Assembly (NCBI RefSeq): GCF_001680005.1 | Contig: NC_033566.1 | Coordinates: 62,001-126,000, forward strand | Length of the DNA stretch: 64,000 bases | Reading direction: 5' to 3' | DNA from: Plasmodium coatneyi | Lineage: Eukaryota; Apicomplexa; Aconoidasida; Haemosporida; Plasmodiidae | Part shown: piece after piece, positions 9,865 to 21,843 of the stretch | Position numbering within the stretch: position 1 is the stretch's first letter | Layout of the letters: each line of letters begins with the position of its first letter | Notes under the pieces: model-generated | Told to the model about the DNA's origin: nothing | What the model saw: only the letters and a program-made list of their open reading frames with translations | Database searches by the model: none | Translations under genes and position numbers: made by a program

Positions 9865-12193
9865 ATGAAGTTAATCGAGTTTAGATTGACCATGCCTTTG
9901 AGCGTGGAGGAGTACAATATCTGCCAGAAATATCTACTGGCAAGGGTGACACAGGAGGATACGTACAATACCATGCACGGAGAGGGAAGGAATAAAAGAA
10001 GGGATGTAAGAAAAATAGTATTATTTAAAAAAGGCACATTGGATGGTGAACATGGGGAAGCAGTAGATTACACATTTAAAAGAATGAATGTTGTGAATAA
10101 AATCCCCAAATGGTTACAAAATTTTGTGCACCCAAACTATTGCCTTATAGATGAAACCTATTGGAATAGTACCCCTAATTTAAAGATTGTATACGAAGCA
10201 AAGGGGTTCCCCAAAGCACGAGTACAGGTAGATTCAACACATCATCTAGGTTATAACACAGAGGAAAATCCTTTTAACATTCCAGAGGAATTATTGACAC
10301 AGAGAAAAATTATCCTCATCGATATAGTAAATGATGAACTGGCTGCGGGGGATTACAAAGCTGAAGAAGATCCAACCCTTTTCTACAGTGAAAAGGCAAA
10401 AAGAGGAAAACTAGAAGAAAATTGGATTGAAAATAGCAAAGTCATTATAACATGTTATAAATTGTTTACTATTGATATCCCTTACTTTGGTATTTTGTGT
10501 TCTAAATTAGAAAATTGGATCGTTACTCAAATTAAAAACAACTTGTTGAAATATCATCGTAAGGCACTATGCTGGATTGATGAATGGTATAATTTAACCG
10601 AACAACGGATCTATATGTTCGAAGAAGAAATGCAACAAAGGTTAGAAAATTTTTGGAAAGAAGTTGGACTCGATGTAGAAAATGATTCAACCCTGGCTGT
10701 ACAGTTTATGGCCAAACAACAAACTCGTAGTGCATTTGAAAAATATGTTCATAATTCTGACCAAGGGGATATAATCAAAATGGATGACCCGTCTATCGAT
10801 ACTGCGGAAGGAGGGTCTATGGAAAGCGGTTCTATGGACAGCAGTTCCATGGGAAGTGTTACTTCCCTGTCAACAAACAGCAGCAGAAGCAGTTGCTGCT
10901 CTATGGATAGCGGTTTCATCGACAGTGTTCATTCACTGTCCACAATTTCTGGCAGTTCCATGGGCAGCCGTTCCTCCTTGGATAGCAGCTGCTGCTCCCT
11001 GGACAGCACTTGCTCCATGGACAGCGGTTCTTCTGATAGAGGCATTACCAATAGTCCTTTTCCTCCAACAATAAAAAACGAACATATGAAATTTCCGTGC
11101 ATCATCCAAGGTGGAACCCTTTTTGATGTAAGCATCGACATGAACACATCTGAGTTAGAAGAAAAAAACTCGGAGGACAAATCAGCGAAGGAAGGGAAAG
11201 GTGGTTTAAGGAAGGAAGGAGGGTCGAAGGTGGTAGGTGGGTCTAAGGAGGAAGGAAAAAAAAGAAACAGGAGTGAAGGAAAAAGGAAAGAAAAAAAGGA
11301 AAGTGGAGGCGAAGAAGTAAAGGAAGGGTCTATGGAGGAAGGAAGTAAGACGAGCGCCAAGTCGGAAGAGAAGAAGAAGAAGAAAAAGAAGAGTAAAAAA
11401 AAAGGGGATGAAGTGAAGGAGCAAGAAGTAAAGGAAGAAGTGAAGGAATTCGTCGAAGAGGAAGCTTTCGCGGAGGTTGAAAATGAAGCACAGAAAAATA
11501 TAACGCTCGGTACACCTGGTGATGTCAAAATTAGAAGGCGAGTTTTGAGGGAAGTGCATAAAATGGACGAAGATATTCTCATAACGGAGGAGTGCATGTT
11601 CCAGAACGGACACGCAGTGCCATATAACGATGCGGACGTCATTTTGCGCTCGTTTAACGTTCTTAACAATGCCATGGAAGAAAACCAAATGGTGGATCAT
11701 TTCGCACAGAACGTGGAAAATATATACAATTACGGGACAGATATGAGGCGCAATGATAGTGACACGTCCCTTTCCTTTTTTTATGTCATCGCAATGATAT
11801 CTTTTGTGTATTCATCCATGTCAATATATAAGCGCGCTAGGTCCCTTTTTTAGTTCCTCTTCTCTGCTTTCATGTGCACATGTGCATTCGTGTACTGAGT
11901 ACTGGAATCACTCCTGCTTCAACCAAGGCAATGTATACAAGTTTTCTATGAACGCCCCAAAGAGCATTAATCCAATGACGTCCTTTCTAGATGTCCAGAG
12001 GAAACAAAATCCACCAGAGGAGTTTCGCCGAGAGGAGTTTTACAATACCCTTTACAAAGTGAACAAGTCGACCCTGAACTTCACATCGAACTCCCTCAAT
12101 GCACACTTCCAAAGCGCAATTTTAAACAACTTCAAAGAAATTTTTTCCGCCAAGAGTTTGAAGAAGTATGCTCAATATATGGACAACTCATAG
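9865..12193 (+). CDS. Class I phosphatidylinositol transfer protein with long repeat tail
   Basis: The start MKLIEFRLTMPLSVEEY matches the N-terminus of class I PITPs (START-like lipid-exchange fold moving phosphatidylinositol and phosphatidylcholine between membranes). The domain covers residues 1 to about 265, with hallmarks ADYKAEEDP-like GDYKAEEDPTLFYSEKAKRG, CYKLFTIDIPYFG and YHRKALCWIDEWYNLTE. After it come a Ser-Met-Asp repeat (about residues 311-392), a Lys/Glu-rich block, and a conserved-looking end. I place an intron at 11766-11853 (GTCCCT...TTTTTTAG; exon 1 phase 2), joining to a frame ending at 12193 (746 residues). Without splicing the protein stops at 11853 (662 residues) in a weakly hydrophobic segment. 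PITP domain identification is firm; the 3' structure is tentative. Confidence 0.88.
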
Positions 12194-13049
12194 GGGAAAT
12201 AAAGGAGAAAAACTGAATGGACCTTAAAATGAAGGAAGATCCTCTACTTGGATGGAATTAACTGACAATCATGTGAAGCGTTTTTTTTTTTTTTTTTTTT
12301 TAATAAAAATAAAAGTAAGAAGGGAAGGTATGTACAATTGCACAGTTATGCACTCTTTGCATAAGTGCGCGTACATTTGCTTTTGAACCCCTGGGAGCGC
12401 GCAGCTTCGCCGGCAATGCAACCACCCCCCTTCTGTCCGTCATCCGAATTACCCTTTCGTATATATGCTCACATTTGATCCTACAACTTTCTAATTAAAT
12501 TTTACCTCACCTTATCCTTCTCAATTGAATCACTCTCATCTGCTGCATCCTTTCATTCCGTTTCCTTTTTTTCTTTTTTTATTGTGTTATTCCCTATATC
12601 CTTTACACCACATACATATGCCTTTTCGTTTCTTTTTTTTCCTTGTTGCGCGTAGACGGGAATGTATTCGTTCCTAATTGTGTGCGTTATTTGGTCATTC
12701 ATATCTCGTCTTTCTGTTTCCCGTCTCTACGTGTTGCTGCTGTTTCATTCATCATCACGTTTGCGTTTGCTTCTGCTTCTGCTTCTGTTTTCACCACTTT
12801 AACCACATTAACCATTTTTATCTTCCTCTGTTTTTTTATTTTATTTTATTTTTTTTAATTTTTGAAACCTTCCCCTATACGGGATATATTTCCGCGCGTG
12901 GCAACTTTGCCTTGATGATATGCAAACATTTTAAACCATAATTTTATTTCAGTACAACTGAATCGTAGCATTTGCTTATTTTGCACTTTTTTTTTTCCTT
13001 TCCGCACGCTTCCATTCCGGCTCTGCAGTTACTGGCGATGATATTGTGA
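12194..13049. other. Intergenic
   Basis: T-rich stretches (12280-12302, 12840-12860) and pyrimidine tracts. Short frames here are Phe/Ser/Cys-rich composition artefacts. No element recognised. Confidence 0.4.
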
Positions 13050-13054
13050 AAATA

Positions 13055-13375
13055 TGACGAACACACAGTTAAAATGTAAACTGTATAAAATGTGAACACA
13101 GTTAAATGAAAACTGTGTAAAATGTGAACACAGTTAAATGAAAACTGTGTAAAATGTTAACACCGTTAAAAATGAAAACTGTAAAAAATGTGAAGACAGT
13201 TAAAATGAAAACTGTAAAAAATGTGAGCACAGTTAAATGAAAACTGTGTAAAATGTGGACACAGTTAAAATGAAAACTGTGTAAAATGTGAACGCAGTTA
13301 AAGTGAAAAACTGTGTAAAATGTGTGAACACAATTAAAATGAAAGCTGTGTAAAAGGTGAACCAGTAAATTAGCA
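13055..13375. repeat. Tandem ~32 bp repeat with internal dyad
   Basis: Roughly nine or ten copies of a unit like ACAGTTAAAATGAAAACTGT followed by GTAAAATGTGAAC. Each unit contains the arms ACAGTT and AACTGT around an 8-base A-rich loop, so every copy can form a short hairpin. Units differ by single-base changes. Noncoding on both strands in any convincing frame. Confidence 0.85.
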
Positions 13376-14252
13376 ATTGCGATTGATGAAAAGTGCAAAA
13401 AGGATTTCCGTTTTTGCAGTTGCTGCTGCTGCGCGAAAAAAGTGCAACGTGCACCAGCTGGCACGCGCAAAGCAAAATTACATTGAGCAAAATTTCACCG
13501 CGCAATATTTACAAAAAAAAAACAAAAAAAAAGAATTGTAAAAACAAAAAAACTATCAATTGATATTACGAAAAAATAAAAATCATCAATGAAATTGATG
13601 TTGCACAAAAAAAAATTAAAGAAAATTAAAAAATTTAGTGCACAAAAACAAAGATTGAAAAAGAAAGAAAAAATTTGCTAATCAAAAATAGCTAATGTAC
13701 AAATTACGCCCCGCCTAATTACGCGGAGTTTGATCACCTTCTTCGAAAATATTTCTTAGTCGTCTTCCTTTTTGCTGCCCTTTTTTTACACTTGTTTTTT
13801 TCAATTCTTTCCTTCCTTTTTCTTTGTTATTTTAGAATTTTGTAATACTCTTCTTTTATATTTCATACTTTTATCGCAGATAATTCACTTAACACTTGCA
13901 AGTCCTTGTATAGTTTTGGGGAAGGAAGGATACTATATGCTATAGTAACGTATATTCCGACCCCGCTCATTCTTCCATTCATTTTTATTCTTTCAGACAC
14001 TGTGTTATAGCATATTTTCTGTGGTAATGTGCACTTAAAAAAAAGTGTACATCATTATAATTAACGAAGGGGAAGGAAACATTATATGTGTGTGTGACGG
14101 TAATTTATATTTCTTCGTCTTTGCTAACTCCTTGTATTATTATTTTATTCTTCTGAATTCTATAGAGAATAATACTCTCTGTTGTACAAGGCACTTTGGT
14201 AATGCATTTGAAACACGCTGCACGTTCGTATAGTGAGTGAAGGGAAGGGCCA
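13376..14252. other. Intergenic between convergent PITP and KIR genes
   Basis: AT-rich with A runs at 13510-13680. No supported gene. It includes the 3' flank of the KIR gene, which ends at 14253. Confidence 0.4.
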
Positions 14253-15629
14253 TTACATACGTCCATAACTTATATTATTTCTATTCTTCTGGTGAGCTTT
14301 CCTTCCATTGTTTGCCCTTCCCCTTCCTCTTGTGGATGTTGACCCACCATATACGGTAGATTCATCTGTTACAGATGCTACTGTCGAAACGTCGGTTGAA
14401 TCATACGTTGAGTTGTACGTTGAGGTGTCATCTGTTAGAGTGTTGTCAAAGTTAGAGCTGGCCGATCTTCTTTTTCTGCTTTTCCCACCAGAGAGGGTGT
14501 TACGTAGTCCAGAAAAGAATGAAGTGTACTGAAAAAGGGAAGAGGGAAGCACAGAAATAAGGGAAGGATGGAAATATGTATTATATATTACATATATGTG
14601 TATGTATATGTGAATACATATATATATATGCATGTACATAGTGGTGGTAATTACTATTACCTTATATAAAAAGAAGGTGGCCATAGGGAGCCCTATTAAT
14701 GGAATTGCGCCAGATATAATAGGAGTTTTGTTGATTCCAGTGGAGGTTGTGCCCTTCGTGGAGGATGCTACTTGTAACTCGTCTTTAGGGTTTTCCGGCT
14801 GTAACTTAACTTCCACCCTTTGGTCCTTTGATTCGTGCGCCTCCGTACCCACCGGTTTACACTCTAGGTCTAAACTAGCGTTATTCTTATAACACGGGAA
14901 ATATTCTCTAAAAGTCTTACACGACTCACTCCCGCTGTTTTGTGTACATCTCGTGCGCTCAGTTTTATAAGCATCCTCTATTTCCTGCAGATATACATGA
15001 TAAGCTTGATTACATTGTTTCGTTTCTCCCCCCGTTCCTCCTCCTAATTGTTTTTTTATAGTATCTTCATCCTCTTTATAATCAAACAATATTTTCAACG
15101 CCCTGAATACTTCAATACCATCATAGGTATCCGGGAAACATGTGCGCAGTTCTCCCTTATAGGTTGGTATTACCACATGTATTTCTTCCATTTTTCCCTT
15201 GAAATCGTCATCATCTTCCTTATATGTTCTAGACAATATGTCACCCACATGGTAATAAAGGAATTTACATCCTTTTTTATATTCATCTCCCTTCTTCTCG
15301 ATTTCTTCCAAATAGCAAAGTGCCTTCATGATATCACTAACACTTTCTTTCAGTTTATCAATTCCTCCTAAGGCGGTCCTCACTCTTTTCATGGAGTCCA
15401 CTTCATCACAGTTCCCATTACCCTGCATCAATTTATTATATATTTTTTGTGAAGGTAATTGTTTCAAACATTGATCGTCCCCTCCCTACAAATTTAACCA
15501 AGGGAGTGTGTATGCTCCCATATATTTCTTACATTTCTAATAAATCATATACAGAATATTATGTGAATAGTATCAAAGTGTGCACTTTGAGCAAGAAGTA
15601 ACCGTCAGTATAACCTCTGGATCCACCAT
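14253..15629 (-). CDS. KIR (PIR superfamily) variant antigen
   Basis: Minus strand, three exons: 15629-15615 (MVDPE), 15485-14661, 14528-14253; all junctions phase 0 with GT/AG sites; 371 residues. Exon 2 opens with GGDDQCLKQLPSQKIYNKL and has the PIR ectodomain with spaced cysteines and the KGCKFLYYHVGDILSRTYK segment. The membrane segment IPLIGLPMATFFLYK ends exactly at the splice donor. Exon 3 begins YTSFFSGLRNTLSGGKSRK, continues Ser/Thr/Asp-rich, and ends NISYGRM, the usual closing signature of this family. KIR proteins are clonally variant antigens expected at the infected red cell surface. The intron before the tail is an AT microsatellite. Looks intact. Confidence 0.9.
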
Positions 15630-16817
15630 TTTGGCTATACACTTGCTTTATATAATAAACTCCCCGTAAAATTGTTCACACATTTGTACATAGTGAACAT
15701 GTGAAAATTCCGCTTGCTTTATAATTGTGAATATTCAAAATTTCATTTTTCCCTTAATAATACACATTTTTTACTTTCCCCATGCTACAATAACACACCT
15801 ACATATTTATTGAATTACTGTATGTATATAATTAAAGTTAGAAAATTAGAATAAACATACTAGAATAACGGAATGCCAAAGGGAAGGAATGGAACTTCCC
15901 CTGTACATTCCTTATTTATTTATTGTACTATTCGATGGTAAGTGAGAACTTGAAACAGTGCAGAATATTATATTATTATTTCTATACACGCACGCTCTTC
16001 CTCCGTTCCCTATTAATTCCTTACGAGTACAGGGGTATGCTCTTTGGCACAGAACTTTTTTCTACTTCCACTCCTCCTTTTCCTTCTTTCCTAACAAGTA
16101 CATTATGAATATTTCGTACTTAGTATAAATTGCACCACCTGCCCTACCCTTCCACTTTTAATGCACATTATACATATTCAAGTGTCCGTTTTTTTTCCTT
16201 TCTTCCTTCCTATAAATACATTATTAGTAATTCATTTGTATATATATGTGGAATATGTGTGGAAGTGTGCTTCAAAATTCATTATTAAATTTTGCTGTGT
16301 TCGGTATTTATATCAAGAAATATGGACACATGTGCCCCATTATACATTAATACTACTAAGGTACCTACTTCCGTTTACTACATATTTATTCGGTACTAAT
16401 AATTCTCCCTTCCCCGTCCCCTTCCTCTTCTCTTCTTTATAATTCTTTAATATAATTCAATGCTGCACTTTCCTGTATGCTGTTACTCCTCAAAAAATTT
16501 CTTCTCCTCCTTTGTCAATTATTTTAAATGTTTGTCACATTCCTTCCCCCTTTATTTTTTTCCATAAATCCTTTGCACTTATATTTGCCTTAAAAATATA
16601 TTTTATCCAAGTCCATCCTTTTTTTATATGTCCACTCTTTCCATATTCTTGTGCATATGTGTAAAATTCACGTCCCCAAAATCCATAACTCCCAAGGCCA
16701 TTCATGCAACAGTGCATGCAAATGGACAAAATGGCACCCTTCCCTGCGCACATTTCTTATGCCTATTGTGATCACATAGTCAGAATTGTGGGTCACTGCA
16801 GTTCTTGAGGAGAAACT
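15630..16817. other. Intergenic between two minus-strand variant genes
   Basis: AT-rich with pyrimidine runs. It should hold the promoter of the KIR gene and the 3' flank of the SICA-like gene. A 72-codon minus frame at 16535-16753 is described among the rejected items. Confidence 0.4.
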
Positions 16818-18746
16818 TCATATTCGATGATACCTTATATTTTTGTGCTGCTGCTGTCTATTCCTGGCTACTTTGGACGATGTCGTATATTCGGCAGAAT
16901 ATTCCGTCATGGAATCGTCTGTTGTTAAATTTGTTGTTGAGTCAAGTGTAGAGTTTATTTCCGCATTCTCTGCGTAATCTGTTGTGGAAGTTTCCGTGAA
17001 ATCGAATGATGAGTGTTCTATGGAATATTCGATAGAATCGTCATCCTCCATATTCAAGTTTCGTTCAATTAATCGCCTTTTTCTTCTACCTCTAGAAGAA
17101 TTATTTTTCTTAGAAAACAGTGGAGTATACTAAAAGGAAGTGCGAAATGAAAGAAGAAGGTAGGGATATGTATTATATAGCACACTTTATTCTACATTTT
17201 TTTGGTATGAAAGTAAATACTAGTAAGTCTTATTTTTTATATTTCTAATATAAATGTACCTTATACAAGAAGAAAGCAATTAGTGGGAGTGCTACAGTTG
17301 TAGCAGCAGATGGTATAATAGTGGTGGAAAGGGGTGGTGGTGGACCAGGCGGTAGACCACTATCTTCCGATCTCACTTCTGCTAGACCCCCCTGTGGAGC
17401 TGCTGCAACTGCAAGACCCCTCTCACGTGCTTGACTTCCTACACCCGCATCCCCTTTCCCATCTACTGAAAGGAAGAAGCGCAGTAGCGAGGAATGTGTG
17501 AGTAAAATATAATGAAGAACATATTATCGACCTAGGATGGTGTGTACATTAGGGTGGCATATAGGGAGGTGCAAGTCCCTCCTATAGAGGAGATCCTGGT
17601 GTTTCCCTACTTGATTGTTCATCGACATGCGTTTCTGTTCTTCTGTCAGGGAGATCTACATCCACCTTTGGACCTGATACTTCTACGTCTTCCTTTGAAT
17701 CCCTGTCACCCTGTTCAGCTGTTTCACCCTTATCACCTCCTGAACCTAAAAGAGAAAAAAAAATGAATGGTCTTATTATAATAAAGAGTACAGTTTTAAC
17801 CTAAAATGTTGTGCGGTCCAGAGGATGCAGCTTCTTCTTCTTTTCTTCTTTTGTATGTGTTTTCTTTGCATTTTTTCTTCTTTCGGTTTCTATAATACTT
17901 TTTAATAAATGGTATACCTGTCTTACCTGGTGGACCTGCTTCACCCTTTGAACCTTTTGCACCTCGATCCCCTGTTTCATCTGCTGGACCTACACTCTTC
18001 TGTTCTACGGTACAATTCTGCTTCTGTGGGAACTTGTTATTTATTAATTCCATAATTTTCGCGTTCCCCTTCACGGTACTGTAGATATGTCCGAACATTT
18101 CAAAATTACTCACTTTCATAGACTTAAACGCCCGGTATGTGCAGTGATTACAATTCATTCCCGTAGGTAGCGTTTGGCACAAATGATCCCTTGCAGCATA
18201 TGCACTGTTCATAATATTTGATGCTTCACAATTTACTCCCATGTACTCATGTAACCACGAATTCACTATTGCACAGTGTATGTGCTCTTTTATTCTTTTA
18301 TCAATTTCTTCCTTATTGTCCTTTCCTTTGCCTGTTGTACATAGTTTCAACAAATTTTTTAAAATAAATGTGCATACTTCCATATCTGCGTCGGTCATTT
18401 TTCCCGTTTTACGTTTCACATGTTCACACCCTACCTTAGCCATATTTTTATCATCTTCATCATTCATTTTTCCAAGGAATTCCTTCACCCAGAGCATTAT
18501 TTTCGCAGCCAGTGCTGCCTGTAAGTTTGAGAAATATTATTATAAATGTTCTACGTGTATTATGTATTTATTCCTATTAAGAAGCAGTAACATAAATCAG
18601 GACAGTAACATATTTTTACTTTATATGCAATCTATATTATATTATTATACCTCCGCTCCGCCTGACTTCCTCCATTGGAATCCTTTTTCCTCCAACCACC
18701 TCCTTTTCAATTCCTGAAATTCTTCATCTTCACTGCTCATAGGCAT
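16818..18746 (-). CDS. SICA-like cysteine-rich antigen with KIR-type membrane anchor and tail
   Basis: Minus strand, five exons: 18746-18651, 18518-17918, 17745-17611, 17465-17260, 17129-16818; phases 0,1,1,0 agree at every junction; 449 residues. Exon 1 (MPMSSEDEEFQELKRRWLEE) lacks a signal peptide, as usual for SICA. Exon 2 has a SICA-like cysteine-rich domain: IMLWVKEFLGKM, then CEHV, CTFILKNLLKLC, HIHCAIVNSWLHEY, CNHCTYRAF. It ends in collagen-like triplets GDRGAKGSKGEAGPPGKTG; exons 3 and 4 continue with short Gly-X-Y runs (DGKGDAGVG). Exon 4 ends in a membrane segment (ATTVALPLIAFFLYK) and exon 5 runs from YTPLFSKKNNSS to NIRYHRI, as in KIR. Exon 2 could instead extend to about 17797, also phase 1. 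Probably a red-cell surface variant antigen. Confidence 0.8.
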
Positions 18747-20102
18747 TTTTACCGTTCTACACTGAACGTATCACTTAACAAGTGACAATGATACAACGTT
18801 AAGTACTGCATGTGTACAAAGAACGTATATTTTCATTCTTTCGCCTTCCTTCGTGAATTATTTTTTTCCCTGTTCCTTTTCCTATTTTTCTTTATATTAA
18901 TTGTACTCTTTTTTTTTTTTTTTTTTTTTTTTCCTTCGCTTTCTCTTTTGTATTCAGAACTTAGATGTATACCCCTCCCTAAACAGTTGAACACCAGGTT
19001 ACATTGTTCTTCTTACACCCAGAAATAGCTAAATACCAGGACACATTCTTGTTCTTATAACCTAAAATCTTAACCTTAACTGTGACACCATACACCCTAA
19101 GTGTGAAATCCTACACACACAGCCTAAAATGCGAAATCCTATACACAAACCCTAAATTGCAAAATCCTACACACATACAATAAATTGTGAAATCCTACAC
19201 ACACCCCTAAAATGCGAAATCCTATACACCCCCCTCACTGATTCATTTACCACAATTTTTTTTTTTTTTTTCTTTTCCTTCTTTTTTTCCTTTCTTTTTT
19301 TTTTCTTATTTACACCTTTTCTTTTTTTTAGTCTTTTTTTTCTCTCTTTTTTTACGTTTTTTTCCTTAAACTTCTTTTCCTTTAGACTTTTTTCCATTCT
19401 TTTCTTTCTTCTTCCTTTTTTTTCTCTTTTATCTTCTTTTTTTTTTTGCAATTTTTTTTCCGTGAGTAATTTATATTGGGGCAATTTTTTCTGTGACAAA
19501 TTTATACTAAGGCATTTTCTTTTTTTTTTTTGACAATTTTCTATGACAATTTTTTGTTGACATTTTTTTTTTTTTTTTTGCTCAATTTTTTCTCTGTGTG
19601 ATAAATTTACATTAGAGCAATTCTTTTTTTTGGACAACTTTCCTATTGGGCATCTTCTATTTTTGCAATTTTTTCTGTGTCACAGTTTTTATTAGGGCAA
19701 TTTTTTTGGTTAATGTTATACCTCAATTACAATGAAAAGAAGGGAAGGAACGCAACTTTCCTCTTTCTCTTCTGTGAGGACATTGTGTAATTTTGCACGT
19801 TATTATGAACACTGCATCTGAAAGATGTGTATAACGTAAAAAAGAAGGTTGGAAGGGAATCACCTTCGCGAACCCCCGCGCAAATTCTCGCAACTGTGTA
19901 GCACTTTTCAAATGTCCATAATTGGAAATAAAGAAAAAGAAGTTGTTAAGTTGAAAGAAATTAAAAAGATAAAAATTTTTTAAAAAAAGCAAATAAACAT
20001 TTTGGATCATCAGTAAGGAAGTTGAAAACAAGTAAGAATGCAATAAAGGAATTTTTCCATTTATATTCATTACACATGAGGGTAAGCACTTCCGTGTACA
20101 AT

Positions 20103-20136
<34 letters not shown>

Positions 20137-21843
20137 GGGAGAAATAGTAATTTTTCTTTTGTAAAAAAAGAGGAGCACGTGCGGGTACGATCCAATAAAA
20201 GAATAGTGTTTTGTCCAAATTCCATGGGGTGATGGATGGATTGAGGTCTTTGCCGAATTAAGCCGAACTTGGGAAGAAGGGGATGAATTGCCCATTTTAT
20301 GGATGTGCCTTTAGTGGTACAGTTAAAAGCAGAAGTTAGAAAAGTTCCCCTCCCCCCCTTTTTTTTGAAGTATGACTATTGTATTAAGTATATACATTCC
20401 TTTGAGGAGATTTCCCCTTGTGGAGCTTTCTCCTTGAGACGTTATACTAAGTCGCACATTTCTTTTATTTTTTTCTGTCAACTGTTTGTTTGTTTTTTCA
20501 TTTTATGATGAACTAAAAAAATTTTTTTTTTCTTATTTTTTTTTTGTTGTGCCAGTTCTTGTCCTTATAATTTTATTTGTTTTGGTATACACACATGTGT
20601 GACATGGTAAAAAATTTGTAATTGTACAGTTCCCCTTTTTTAAGAACACACTCTTTTTTTTTGCGGGGAGGGGAAACGCACATGTGATGTGATGGTGCTG
20701 GTGGGCGCTAGAAATGGACAACTTTGCGCAAAAAAGGAGGAGTAAAAACCCTTCCTTTTTTTTGGGTTCTTGTGCTTCCCCCTTTTTATTGTGTATACTT
20801 GCCCCATTCTTTTTTTAAAATTTTAGAGGTTGAATTTATTTTTTTTTTCCGACATTTGTATGTATGAATAAATGCATGAGAAAAAAATACTCTAAACGGG
20901 GGTGCAAAAAAGAAAAAAAGAAAAGTGCCGACCTTTTCAAAAGAATATTTAAAAGAAAGAAAAAAAATGATAGCATTAAAATTAAAAAACAGAGGTTATA
21001 TATTTTCCTGTGCTCCTTTTTATTCCAGACCAAAAGTTGGTATGTTTTTTAATTATATTATAAAGTATATATGGTGGGTGGGGGGCGGCACGCAAAAAAA
21101 AGTTGAAGTTTTTTAAAGGCTAATTCATTTTTGACTTCCAAATATGCTGCTCTGTATATTTGTCACACCTCGGGAGAGAAAAAACAGGACTCTCTTTCTC
21201 ATGCACAAATTAGAACCCTTTGATATTTTGCAAAAATATATAATTATTACCATTAAAAGTTATTTTCCAAAAGATATTCCTTATTAAATTCTATATTCTT
21301 GTTCTAAGTCCATGATAAAATAATAGAAATGCCATTCTGTATATGGATATATAAAAACAAATTACAGAAAAGATTGAAAAATATAGCGCATGAAACTGTT
21401 TGTACAAAAATAAAGATCAATTTCTAGGCAGTACGTATTATTTAATACAAGAGTTTGTGGAATACATAATTTTCATGGTGCACTAATTACATATACACAT
21501 ACTGATTAGTACGTAAAGGGCATGGGCATATATTAGCAGAAAAGTAACTCCTCTTTTTTTGGTACATTTATAGTCCCGTAGAAAATAATTCCCATTTTAC
21601 ACACTTTTCCTATACTATCGTCTGACTCATCCGACATTTTGGGGGTGAACTTCCCCCTTCTGCTCCTTTATTTTCAAACGGTGAAAAAAAGAAAGCCTGG
21701 TTCCATGTTTCTTAATTCGTATATGTACACATATAAATCACACTATCAGGTAGCATTTTCATTACACCTTTTGGACTCCTACGTAACAGCAGAATAAATA
21801 ACTTTGTTTGTTCCTTTTATTACTCGTTCTGTTATAAGGCATT
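18747..21843. other. Intergenic with poly-T tracts
   Basis: Dominated by T runs (18910-18933, 19258-19272, 19560-19580, 20520-20545) and pyrimidine-rich stretches; long Lys/Phe frames are artefacts. The only structured element is the repeat at 19060-19235. Confidence 0.45.
19060..19235 (-). repeat. Degenerate telomere-like CCCTAAA repeats
   Basis: Five or so units of about 31 bp of the form CCCTAAATTGCAAAATCCTA followed by CACACA. Each unit carries a CCTAAA or CCCTAAA core, the complement of the Plasmodium telomere heptamer GGGTTTA. Orientation is opposite to the array at 25.4 kb. Confidence 0.6.

Noticed and set aside
10929..11675. 248-codon minus-strand frame opposite the PITP tail
   Set aside because: Shadow of the Ser-Met-Asp and Lys/Glu repeats on the coding strand.
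16535..16753. 72-codon minus-strand frame (MCAGKGAILSICMHCC...)
   Set aside because: It lies downstream of the SICA-like gene stop, has a real ATG and mixed composition, but no domain, leader, or splice link. Could be chance or a relic.
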